Under the pieces are notes generated by a model, which saw only the letters and a program-made list of their open reading frames with translations, did not search any database and was not told the DNA's origin. From a bacterium (GTDB lineage: Bacteria > Chloroflexota > Dormibacteria > UBA8260 > Bog-877), in assembly GCA_021791455.1 (NCBI GenBank), contig JAJYWM010000044.1:1-7367 (forward strand): 7,367 bases of DNA, given 5' to 3'. Shown here piece by piece: positions 1 through 6,180 of the stretch (positions are counted from its first letter, which is position 1; each line of letters starts with the position of its first letter). The translations under genes and the position numbers were made by a program.

Positions 1-99
1 CCCCGCGCCGGTCGGGCCGAGGAATCCAGTCACCCGACCCGGCTGCACGGTGAAGTCCAGCTCGGTCTGACGCAGCGCCCCGGCGATCTCCACTTCCAC
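1..99 (-). CDS. ABC transporter ATP-binding protein, N-terminal fragment (runs off the left edge)
   Basis: The minus strand from 99 down to 1 reads 33 codons without a stop and gives a typical ABC ATPase N-terminus: VEVEIAGALRQTELDF, then TVQPGRVTGFLGPTGAG. The last residues are the start of the Walker A P-loop (GPTGAG, expected to continue K-T/S), which binds ATP. The rest of the protein, including Q-loop, signature and Walker B, lies outside the window. I chose the GTG at 99-97 as start; a second GTG at 93-91 is also possible. The frame stays open upstream only to a stop near 218-220, with no ATG, GTG or TTG codon in between. No strong Shine-Dalgarno precedes either GTG, so the start is uncertain. 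The substrate cannot be told from this fragment. It lies downstream of the M55 aminopeptidase on the same strand, but a 333-base gap argues against tight coupling. GFLGPTGAG suits drug- or export-type importers and exporters alike. Confidence 0.82.
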   Translation of the reverse strand, partial: MEVEIAGALRQTELDFTVQPGRVTGFLGPTGAG

Positions 100-275
100 C
101 CAGGACAGCCGTTGCTGCTGGCGGTCATGGCCAATTCGCGCAGAGCTGTCGCCCCTGCAAGTTCCGCCTCGATTCGCTCGATACGCTCACGCAGGAGGGA
201 AGCAGCCTCGAAGGCGGGATACTCCGGGCTCGACTTGGTCCAGATGCGGCTTGCCCTCACTCGATGAGGGGACAC
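30..275 (-). CDS. possible small ORF, charged helix, overlapping the ABC gene (doubtful)
   Basis: An 81-codon minus-strand frame starts with GTG at 275-273, just after an AAGGGGGG purine run that could serve as a ribosome binding site. Residues about 18-50 (PEYPAFEAASLLRERIERIE and following) look like a real amphipathic, charged helix or short coiled coil. This is more protein-like than the Pro/Arg/Ser-rich composition of most shadow frames here. The C-terminal third degenerates and overlaps the ABC ATPase start by 70 bases in another frame, which is unusual for a true gene. It could be a small upstream protein, a decayed C-terminus of a former regulator, or chance. I do not recognise a family and list it only because nothing else occupies this stretch. 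Confidence 0.2.
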   Translation of the reverse strand: MSPHRVRASRIWTKSSPEYPAFEAASLLRERIERIEAELAGATALRELAMTASSNGCPGWKWRSPGRCVRPSWTSPCSRVG

Positions 276-432
276 GCCCCCCTTGATCCACCTTGGCCAC
301 GCCCGCCCGGGGGTGAGCGCTGGCCGTGCTGCCCTCTACCCCGCGCCCATACCTGGCCATCCGCGACTGAGCCGCGGCCGTTTGGGTCGGTGATGTCGTC
401 GGCGGTCGGCAGGCACCGAGGGACCTCCGGAT
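100..432. other. 333-base gap between the M55 gene and the ABC gene
   Basis: Apart from the doubtful small ORF at 30-275 I see no gene here. The plus-strand frame at 264-461 is Pro/Trp/Arg-rich and looks like a shadow. No rho-independent terminator is visible after the M55 stop codon: the CCGAGG/CTCCGG pairing at 415-429 is short, bulged and lacks a T tract. The promoter of the ABC gene would have to lie here, but no convincing -35/-10 pair stands out. Confidence 0.5.
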
Positions 433-1254
433 TCAGTTGGCCACAGCCGCCAGCATGGTGACCAGCATGATGAGCCGGTAAGCGTGGACGAAGTCCGGAG
501 CCACAGCTGCGACGGTGCGCGCTCCTGTCCTTTCGACCCCCGGGATGAGGAGCGGGTTCTCGACCATCACCTCCCGGTAGAGATCAACCTCGACCTCGAC
601 CGGGCCCGGGAAGGTCAGGGCCCTGACCGCTCCGCGCGCGGTCAGGGCGGCTGGCACCGCCTGCTCTATCTGTTGGCAGGCTCGGGCAGGGTGCAGGGAC
701 TCAGCCGCCCGGGCGCCGAGGGACCATTTCCCGACCACCGTGCTGACTCCTTCGATGACCGAGGCCGCCTCTGCGGCGACCGTATCGTCGCCGCAGACCA
801 GAACCACCGGGACGCCGAAGTGTTGCGCCAGGGCTGCGTTGAGCCCGATCTCACCCACCGGCCGCCCGTTGCAGCGGACGTCGCTGACGCAGCCGCCGTT
901 GATGGTGTGGGCGAGGACCGACCCGGCCGTTCCGGCGCGGCCGTGATAACCCACGAAGATTGCGGCATCAGCACCCTCGACATTGGTCATCATCGCCAGT
1001 GGGCGCGGTTTCCCCCTTACCAGCCGGGCACGTGGATCAAGCTCATCTTGGATGATGTTGGTGAAGGGCCCGTGGGAGTCGACCACGGTGACCGTGGCCT
1101 CACCATCGTGGGCGAACACACCTCGGACCGCCGCGCTGGCCTCCGCCGTCATGAGGTGGCGGGTCCGCTCATAGTCGGTCTGTCCGGGCAGCACGTCCGT
1201 CCCGGTGACCGCGCCCGCGACCCCTTCCATGTCGACGGAGATGTGAACGTGCAA
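433..1254 (-). CDS. M55-family (DppA-like) zinc D-aminopeptidase
   Basis: This encodes a 273-residue M55 peptidase, a cytoplasmic two-zinc aminopeptidase family typified by Bacillus subtilis DppA (about 274 residues), which removes N-terminal D-amino acids from short peptides. With the TTG at 1254-1252 as start, the protein begins MHVHISVDMEG. That places the signature SxDxEG with D8 and E10 exactly where DppA has its metal ligands. The other expected ligands are present: H61 in VVDSHG, H104 in GYHGRAG and E135 in PVGEIGLNA. The conserved VLAHT (H116) follows H104. A longer frame with ATG at 1323 would add 23 residues (rich in Pro, Arg and Trp) ahead of the first strand and lacks family support. 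The TTG is preceded by a GGGGG run at 1265-1261, six bases away. It lies 152 bases downstream of the alpha/beta hydrolase on the same strand. Its natural substrate is unknown; peptidoglycan-derived or other D-amino-acid peptides are an inference from the family. Confidence 0.93.
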   Translation of the reverse strand: MHVHISVDMEGVAGAVTGTDVLPGQTDYERTRHLMTAEASAAVRGVFAHDGEATVTVVDSHGPFTNIIQDELDPRARLVRGKPRPLAMMTNVEGADAAIFVGYHGRAGTAGSVLAHTINGGCVSDVRCNGRPVGEIGLNAALAQHFGVPVVLVCGDDTVAAEAASVIEGVSTVVGKWSLGARAAESLHPARACQQIEQAVPAALTARGAVRALTFPGPVEVEVDLYREVMVENPLLIPGVERTGARTVAAVAPDFVHAYRLIMLVTMLAAVAN

Positions 1255-1260
1255 TGGGAA

Positions 1261-1284
1261 CCCCCGGTCAATCTGAGCCGGGGG
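1261..1284 (-). promoter_or_regulatory. hairpin sequestering the M55 ribosome binding site
   Basis: A perfect 7-bp GC-only inverted repeat (CCCCCGG / CCGGGGG) with a 10-base loop sits immediately before the M55 TTG start. On the minus-strand transcript the second arm is CCGGGGG. It contains the GGGGG that would pair with 16S rRNA, so folding would hide the Shine-Dalgarno. The downstream bases UUCCCA are not a terminator U tract. It may tune translation or be chance in GC-rich sequence. Confidence 0.45.
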
Positions 1285-1286
1285 CC

Positions 1287-1292
1287 AGCATA
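1287..1292 (-). promoter_or_regulatory. candidate -10 hexamer (TATGCT) upstream of the M55 gene
   Basis: On the minus strand TATGCT stands out from its GC-rich surroundings and matches the most conserved positions of a sigma-70-type -10 box (T1, A2, T6). No good -35 element lies 16-18 bases upstream; a TTGACC is present but about 25 bases away. A start site some 6-7 bases downstream would fall inside the hairpin arm at 1278-1284. Transcripts from here would then partly lack that hairpin, whereas read-through from the hydrolase gene would contain it. Confidence 0.25.
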
Positions 1293-1406
1293 CCCCGACC
1301 GGACGTCTCGGCTCCGGGGTCAAGCCGTCGACTCGGAACAGGGGTGGCGCGGGTGGCAGCCCTTAAGAAATGGACCCGCATGCTACAGAACCCCTTCCAC
1401 CCACCT

Positions 1407-2285
1407 TCAGAACTGGGCCGCGAGCCACTCGTGAACCTCGGAGATTCGTCTGGCGGCGACGGTCAGATGGCCGAGACCCTCCAGAAGATGAGCCTCCGCC
1501 CCCGGGATGCGCTGAGCCAGCCAAACTCCGTGGTCCCACGGCACCATCAGATCCTGCTTTCCCTGCCACACCTGGGTGGGAATTCGGATGTCGGCGGGAT
1601 CGAATCCCCATGGAGACGAGAAGGCGAGGTCGTCGTCATAGGGGCCGAAGGCGCTCTCACGCAGCCCCTCCAGCATCTGCTCGTGCACGTGGGCTCCGAA
1701 GTCAGACTGCATGATCGCAAGGTCCTCCCCGGACAGAAGGGTGGACATCTCCTCCACCAGCTGAGCGGGGGCTGATGTGCGCAGCCCAGCGGCCATGTCC
1801 TCGCTGGCGCGGAGCAGGCCAGCATGGTCGCCGGAGATGGCCAGGGCGAACTCCTCCACATTCGCCTGACCCATGCCTGCCGTCCAATCCAGCCCCTCGA
1901 CCCCATACGGCGCAACCCCGGAGATGCAGGAGACGGCAACCACCCTCTCCGGGATCAGGGCGGCGCATGCGAGGGCGTGCGGTCCCCCGCCAGAGATGCC
2001 CCAGGTGGCGCAGCGGTCCACCTGGAGCGCGTCGAGCAAGGGCAGCGCATCCTGCACCACCTGGGCCACATCACGACCCGGGGCCCTGGAGGAGAGCCCG
2101 TATCCGGCCCTGGAAAAGCCGATCAGCCGCAGCCCCCGCCGCTCCGCGTCGGAGGTCCACTCCGGGAGTAGGAGGCCAGATCCCGGAGTTCCGTGATGGA
2201 TGAGTATGGGCCGTCCCGCGGGATCGCCCGCCTCGTTCACCTGAAGTGATCGGCCCCCTTCCAGTGCAATCGTGTGCCTGACCAC
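1407..2285 (-). CDS. alpha/beta-fold hydrolase
   Basis: This encodes a 292-residue soluble alpha/beta hydrolase, a full-length single domain. The fold's landmarks appear in order: the oxyanion-hole segment HHGTPGS (residues 30-36), the strand and turn LIGFSRAGYGLSS (54-66), the nucleophile elbow GISGGG with Ser98, the acid Asp245 in WQGKQDLMVPWDHG, and the base His273 in LEGLGHLT. Residues about 125-225 form the variable cap, rich in acidic residues, that sets substrate choice. The family cleaves esters, amides, epoxides or peptides (proline iminopeptidase-like members share HGTPG). The sequence alone does not say which. There is no signal peptide, so it acts in the cytoplasm. The start is GTG at 2285-2283 with a strong AGGGGGA ribosome binding site five bases upstream. 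The gene is divergent from the MFS transporter and upstream of the M55 aminopeptidase on the same strand, so a joint role in peptide or amide turnover is possible but unproven. Confidence 0.92.
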   Translation of the reverse strand: MVRHTIALEGGRSLQVNEAGDPAGRPILIHHGTPGSGLLLPEWTSDAERRGLRLIGFSRAGYGLSSRAPGRDVAQVVQDALPLLDALQVDRCATWGISGGGPHALACAALIPERVVAVSCISGVAPYGVEGLDWTAGMGQANVEEFALAISGDHAGLLRASEDMAAGLRTSAPAQLVEEMSTLLSGEDLAIMQSDFGAHVHEQMLEGLRESAFGPYDDDLAFSSPWGFDPADIRIPTQVWQGKQDLMVPWDHGVWLAQRIPGAEAHLLEGLGHLTVAARRISEVHEWLAAQF

Positions 2286-2396
2286 AGCGCTCCCCCTGAG
2301 ACCGATGATTTGGGCATGCTATCAAGGCTCGCTGGGGCGGCGTAGACTCGCTGCAGCGGATGCGCCCGGTGCGCCAGAGGCATAGGTGGTGCGGTC
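2286..2396. promoter_or_regulatory. divergent promoter region with a 10-bp palindrome
   Basis: This 111-base region must hold the starts of both the hydrolase (minus) and MFS (plus) transcripts. Candidate -10 boxes are TAGCAT on the minus strand (forward 2316-2321) and TAGACT on the plus strand (2343-2348); neither has a convincing -35 partner. Right after TAGACT is a perfect 10-bp palindrome, CGCTGCAGCG (2349-2358), where a transcription start and repressor operator would be expected. A short direct repeat, TGCGCC-CGG-TGCGCC, follows at 2361-2375. The MFS ribosome binding site AGGTGG is at 2384-2389, seven bases before its ATG. Confidence 0.35.
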
Positions 2397-3713
2397 ATGA
2401 GCCAGAGTTCGACATTGCTATCGTCGAAACGGCAGCAGCGGCAGATCACCGTGCGCTTCTCCGCGTGGAGGCTTCTGGCGCTCTCGGCCTACTGGGTTGC
2501 CATCAACTACCTGTGGCAGGGGATGGGGGCGCTGATCCTGCCCCGCCTCATCGTGGGGACCGTGCCCTCCGCCCATCGCGGGGTGGCGCTGGCGTTTCTG
2601 TCCGTCGCCGGTGCGGTGGTGGCGATCATCGTGCAACCGATGGCGGGCGCGTTCTCCGACAGGGTGCAGATCCAATGGGGAAGGCGCAAGCCGTTCATGC
2701 TGGCCGGCACCCTGGGGGACCTGGTGTGCCTGGTGGGCCTCGCCCTGGCCGGCAGCTACGGGGCCCTGATCCTGCCCTACTGTGCGTTGCAGATCTGCTC
2801 CAACACCGCCGAGGGCGCCTACCAGGGCCTCCTCCCCGATCAGGTCCCCGAGCATGAGCGCGGGCGTGCCGCGGGCTACTACGGTCTGGCCGTCTTCGCG
2901 GGCACCGCCGTCGGATTCCTGCTGACCGGCCAGCTGATCGCGGTTGGACACCTTCCTCTGGCCCTCGGGTCCGCGGGAGTGGTCCTGGTCTTGGCGCTCG
3001 TGCTGACGCTCAGGTTCGTTCCCGACGCTCCGGCGGCACCACCGCTCCCCAAAAAGCGCGATGCCCTGCTCGGAGTCTTCAGCTTCCGATTCCGTCAGAA
3101 CCCGGACTTCACCTGGTTGCTGATATCGCGTCTGCTGGCCCTCATGGGAATCACCGGCCTCACCGACTTCGCGCTCCTGTACATCAAGGCGCTGTTCTAC
3201 CCGGGGTCGGGAAGCTCCCTGGCAAATCGGGCATCGGGGGCGACATCGGTGCTGCTCGCGGTCGTGGTCATCTGCGCCATTGCGGTGACTCTCCCCGCCG
3301 GCAAGCTGTCGCAGCGGGTCGGGCGCATCACGATCGTGCGGGCCGCCGCGTGGCTGGGGGCCGCGGGCACATTGCTGCTGATTCCGGCCCCCTCGCTGCT
3401 GTGGGTCTACGCCGTCGGCGTCGTGGTTGGCAGTGCCTTTGGGATGCTGCTGTCGGTGGACTGGGCGCTCGTTACAGACCTCGTGCCCCCTGCGGAGTCG
3501 GGGCGGTTCATGGGCATCTCCAACCTGGCGACGGCAGGCTCGGGGATTCTGGCGACGGCTATCGGCGGACCGCTTTTGGACTTCGGCAACGGTCTTCATC
3601 ACAACGCCGGGTTCCCCATGTTGTTCGTGTTCTTGGCGGCCGCCCTCTTGGCCGGGGGCTGGCTGGTGGGCCGAGTGAAGATTCCCGCCACCAGACCGGT
3701 GCATGCAGCATGA
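2397..3713 (+). CDS. MFS transporter, sugar:cation symporter-like
   Basis: This encodes a 438-residue integral membrane protein with the length, hydrophobicity and two-fold layout of a 12-helix major facilitator. Residues 1-22 are a short basic cytoplasmic tail. Between helices 2 and 3 is the MFS motif A loop, GAFSDR...GRRKPF (84-100). Its extended spacing and GRRKPF ending resemble the glycoside-pentoside-hexuronide and sucrose symporter type rather than drug-efflux members. The matching loop in the second half is weaker (AGKLSQRVGR, 301-310). A pseudo-repeat marks the two halves: LLPDQVPEHERGRAAGYYGL (145-164) and LVTDLVPPAESGRFMGISNL (358-377). A basic central loop (219-233) links the halves. 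The start is ATG with AGGTGG seven bases upstream. The GH5 glycosidase gene begins 48 bases downstream on the same strand, so the pair is probably one operon and the cargo may be a sugar or glycoside. Substrate and direction are inferences. Confidence 0.9.
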   Translation: MSQSSTLLSSKRQQRQITVRFSAWRLLALSAYWVAINYLWQGMGALILPRLIVGTVPSAHRGVALAFLSVAGAVVAIIVQPMAGAFSDRVQIQWGRRKPFMLAGTLGDLVCLVGLALAGSYGALILPYCALQICSNTAEGAYQGLLPDQVPEHERGRAAGYYGLAVFAGTAVGFLLTGQLIAVGHLPLALGSAGVVLVLALVLTLRFVPDAPAAPPLPKKRDALLGVFSFRFRQNPDFTWLLISRLLALMGITGLTDFALLYIKALFYPGSGSSLANRASGATSVLLAVVVICAIAVTLPAGKLSQRVGRITIVRAAAWLGAAGTLLLIPAPSLLWVYAVGVVVGSAFGMLLSVDWALVTDLVPPAESGRFMGISNLATAGSGILATAIGGPLLDFGNGLHHNAGFPMLFVFLAAALLAGGWLVGRVKIPATRPVHAA

Positions 3714-3744
3714 CCTGGGTGCACCAGCACTGTTGGGGGAAACG

Positions 3745-3765
3745 ATGACCGCCGGGGGCCGATGA
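3745..3765 (+). CDS. possible 6-codon leader ORF overlapping the GH5 start
   Basis: ATG at 3745 is followed by five sense codons (T-A-G-G-R) and a TGA that overlaps the GH5 ATG in an ATGA junction (3762-3765). A GGGGGA purine run at 3735-3740 is placed as a ribosome binding site. Ribosomes ending at the TGA could restart at the GH5 ATG, whose own GGGGG is only three bases away. This could couple or boost GH5 translation, or be chance. The peptide itself is probably not functional. Confidence 0.25.
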   Translation: MTAGGR

Positions 3766-5264
3766 GGGGAAGGGGGGCGCTCCGCAGAGCCTGGAGGGCG
3801 GTCCGGCCGGCCCGCGGCCGGGGATGTCGCCGAGGCTGCTGCGGGTGCTTGACCCTGGCGCTGAGCGCGTTTGTCTGTCTGTCCCTGATCTTGGTGGTGT
3901 ATGCCCTGATCCCCAACTCGTATCCGACCTATCCCGCCAGCGCTCGAGCCGCGCTGGAGTCGACCGACGCGCCCAGCATCTCAACCCTCCCCTGGTTGCA
4001 CAGCAACGGCCGGAGCATCTTCACCAGTTCCGGACAGCAGGTGCTCCTCAGAGGCATGAATGTCACAGGGCTGCTCCAGGCGAAGGACATCACCCCGGGT
4101 CCGGTCCCCACGGCGGCCTCCTTCGAGCGGATGGAGCAGGACGGTTTCGACGTCATCCGGATCCCCATCAGCTGGGCCCAGCTGGAGCCGGAGCCGGGAA
4201 CCTTCTCCACCCGGTACCTGGACGAGATCAAGACCGTGGTCGCCCAGGCTGCCGCTCACGGGATCTACTCGATCCTGGATATGCACAACATCGACTGGAG
4301 CACCTACTACGGGGGAGACGGAGCGCCCAGCTGGGCCAGCGCGGGCTTCCTGCCCACCACATTCCCCGCGCCGCCCCCCTGGAACCGGCACATCGCCCCT
4401 GGCGTCCTCGGCAGCTACTTCATCTTCTGGTCGGACCTCGGGGGCTGGCAGCAGGACGTGACCGATGCCTGGAGCTACGTGGCGCGCGCGTTCCGAAATG
4501 ACTCTGCGGTGGCTGCCTTCGACCTGTGGAACGAACCCCATCCCTTCCCCATCCCCTCGGGGCTGTTCGGAGCCAAGTTCCTGCTCCCGTTCGAGGCCTC
4601 TCTGATGAGCAAGCTGGCGGAGATCGCGCCTCACCAGATGCTGATGTCAGAGCAATCGCTGGACTTCGGGCTGCCCACGTACGTGGGGAAGATCCCGTAC
4701 CCCAACCAGATCTTCTCCAGCCACGTCTTCGCGACCCTCCTCGAGCCCCCCTGGCAGACCCCGACCCCGCAGTACAAGTCACCGCTCCGCCTCCTCGAGA
4801 ACCAGGCCAAGACGGCTGACGGGGCACCCTGGGTGGGAGAGATCGGTGGGCCCCCGGGTGCCTCGAGCAACGCCTGGATCGCCAAGGAGATGAATGAGCT
4901 GGACAGCTTCCGGCTCGGGTGGGCCTACTGGGATTGGGACGAGGGGGGCAGCTGGGCCTTCATCCGCCAACCATCCCGGTTGCGCATAGTCGCGCGCGCC
5001 TATCCGGAGATGACCCCCGGGACTCTCACCAGCCTTCGCTACGACTACCACACTGGCGAGCTGCAGATCTCCTTCAAAGGAGTGACCGCGGGCCGAACGC
5101 TGAGGATCGCGGTGCCATCCTTCTTCTCCTCCTACCGGCTGCTGCGGTCATCCGACCCCACAGCCGATCTACATCTGGATTTCAACCGCAGACAGCACGT
5201 GCTCACGGTCACCATCCGCGACCAGCGCGCCTCCCACACCCTGGCCTTGGACTTCACCACCTGA
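3762..5264 (+). CDS. GH5 glycosidase, endoglycoceramidase-like, membrane-anchored
   Basis: This encodes a 500-residue retaining glycoside hydrolase of family 5. Residues 1-29 are Arg- and Cys-rich. Residues 30-50 are one hydrophobic helix, best read as an uncleaved signal anchor that holds the enzyme outside the membrane. The (beta/alpha)8 barrel spans about 78-415: LLRGMNVTG (95-103), GFDVIRIPISWAQLEPEPG (128-146), SILDMHNIDW (170-179), GGDGAPSWA (184-192), DLWNEPHP (254-261), and WVGEIGG (357-363). By family analogy E258 is the acid/base and E360 the nucleophile. LDMH plus GDGAPxWA is typical of endoglycoceramidases and related GH5 subfamilies, which release glycans from ceramide or similar aglycones. 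Residues about 420-500 look like the beta-sandwich C-terminal domain of that group. True substrate (glycosphingolipid, steryl glucoside or other) is unknown. It follows the MFS gene by 48 bases. The ATG at 3762 is the first to include both basic segment and anchor. Confidence 0.92.
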   Translation: MRGRGALRRAWRAVRPARGRGCRRGCCGCLTLALSAFVCLSLILVVYALIPNSYPTYPASARAALESTDAPSISTLPWLHSNGRSIFTSSGQQVLLRGMNVTGLLQAKDITPGPVPTAASFERMEQDGFDVIRIPISWAQLEPEPGTFSTRYLDEIKTVVAQAAAHGIYSILDMHNIDWSTYYGGDGAPSWASAGFLPTTFPAPPPWNRHIAPGVLGSYFIFWSDLGGWQQDVTDAWSYVARAFRNDSAVAAFDLWNEPHPFPIPSGLFGAKFLLPFEASLMSKLAEIAPHQMLMSEQSLDFGLPTYVGKIPYPNQIFSSHVFATLLEPPWQTPTPQYKSPLRLLENQAKTADGAPWVGEIGGPPGASSNAWIAKEMNELDSFRLGWAYWDWDEGGSWAFIRQPSRLRIVARAYPEMTPGTLTSLRYDYHTGELQISFKGVTAGRTLRIAVPSFFSSYRLLRSSDPTADLHLDFNRRQHVLTVTIRDQRASHTLALDFTT

Positions 5265-5292
5265 GCCAGGATCCCGCCCGCCCGGGTCGCCA

Positions 5293-6153
5293 CTAATCGG
5301 AGCCTGGGGCTTCCCCCACGAAGTTGTAGCTCAGGACCTCGGTCTCAGCGCGGAATCCCAGGCGCCGGTAGAGCCTGTTCGCGGCTGGGTTGGAGAGCTG
5401 GGTGTACAGCACCGGCACTGCTCGGTATTGAGAGCGAATGAGCGCGCACAGGGCGCCGACCAAGGAGCTCGCGATCCCCTGGCGGCGGCAGTCGGGTGGA
5501 GTGTACACGGAGCCGATCCTGACCAGGCCCAGCACCGCCGGAGAGACTCGGGCCATTGCCCGGGGTCCGCCATCATCCCAAACGAATATGGACCCGAGGG
5601 CAAGCTCCCGGGCCAGCATCTCCTCCACCGGGTTCTCAGCCAGGGCCCCGGTCTCCGCCATGAAGCCCACGAACCAGGTGCTCAGCAGGTGGCGGTCGGA
5701 GATGGCCGCCGGACGCATTCGACCCCTGCCTGGGCTTGGCTGGTTCAAGCGTCGAAGGCGGTAGATGCGCTGGCCCTCGACGGGATGGACGACCGCTCCG
5801 CTGGACTCGCTCCACTGTCCCGCGAAGGTGGCTGCGGTTGTCGCGTCGGCCACGACCCCAGGTATATGGGTGGAGGATCTGGCAATGGCGATGGCAAGCT
5901 CGACCGCGACCGACGGGGTGACCTTTGGCAACAGCACCCGCATCTGCAGCGGCGCCTGCACCGCGCATCCGCAGCAGCGCCCATCCCGGGTCGCGATCCA
6001 GTAGTGCCCGGCAAGCCGGTCCCCGACCCGCCGCTCGAGCACGCTGGCGAGCAGGTTGTTGGCAACCTGCCGAGTCTTCAACAGGGCCATCGTTCGAAAG
6101 AGCAACTCGGCCGGATCGCTGACCGGCTCGACCGCAATCGGACCTGCTCTCAT
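5293..6153 (-). CDS. GNAT-family N-acetyltransferase, two-domain type
   Basis: This encodes a 286-residue cytoplasmic protein whose C-terminal half is a clear GNAT domain that transfers acetyl from acetyl-CoA to an amine. VRIGSVYTPPDCRRQGIASSLVGAL (211-235) is motif A, with the RRQGIA pyrophosphate-binding loop (223-228). YTQLSNPAANRLYRRLGFRAETE (250-272) is the motif B region. The N-terminal half (1-135) is a degenerate GNAT-like domain seen in a widespread group of predicted acetyltransferases: ANNLLASVL, then GRCCGCAVQAPL, HIPGVVADATTAATFAGQW and the linker RIYRLRRLNQP. The start is ATG at 6153; a GGAGG lies eleven bases upstream, rather far. It lies 27 bases after the small membrane protein gene on the same strand and converges on the GH5 gene, with only 28 bases between stop codons and no clear terminator hairpin. 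Substrate unknown; such enzymes can modify small amines, antibiotics or proteins. Confidence 0.88.
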   Translation of the reverse strand: MRAGPIAVEPVSDPAELLFRTMALLKTRQVANNLLASVLERRVGDRLAGHYWIATRDGRCCGCAVQAPLQMRVLLPKVTPSVAVELAIAIARSSTHIPGVVADATTAATFAGQWSESSGAVVHPVEGQRIYRLRRLNQPSPGRGRMRPAAISDRHLLSTWFVGFMAETGALAENPVEEMLARELALGSIFVWDDGGPRAMARVSPAVLGLVRIGSVYTPPDCRRQGIASSLVGALCALIRSQYRAVPVLYTQLSNPAANRLYRRLGFRAETEVLSYNFVGEAPGSD

Positions 6154-6180
6154 CAGGCGGGGCCCCTCCGCGTGACCGCC

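Noticed and set aside
1255..1323. Longer M55 protein starting at ATG 1323
   Set aside because: The 23 added residues precede the first beta-strand of a family that begins directly with it; the TTG at 1254 gives the family length and ligand positions and has a ribosome binding site.
484..1434. 316-codon plus-strand open frame antisense to the M55 gene
   Set aside because: It is rich in Arg, Asp, Gly and His, shows no domain, and mirrors the high-GC codon pattern of the M55 gene, which has all family motifs on the other strand.
2418..3704. 428-codon minus-strand open frame antisense to the MFS gene
   Set aside because: Low-complexity Gln/Gly/Arg/His-rich translation with no hydrophobic core; a shadow of the GC-rich membrane-protein codons on the plus strand.
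5265..5292. Bidirectional terminator between the convergent GH5 and GNAT genes
   Set aside because: Only a 4-bp CCCG/CGGG pairing and the CCCGGG palindrome are visible, with no T tract on either strand.
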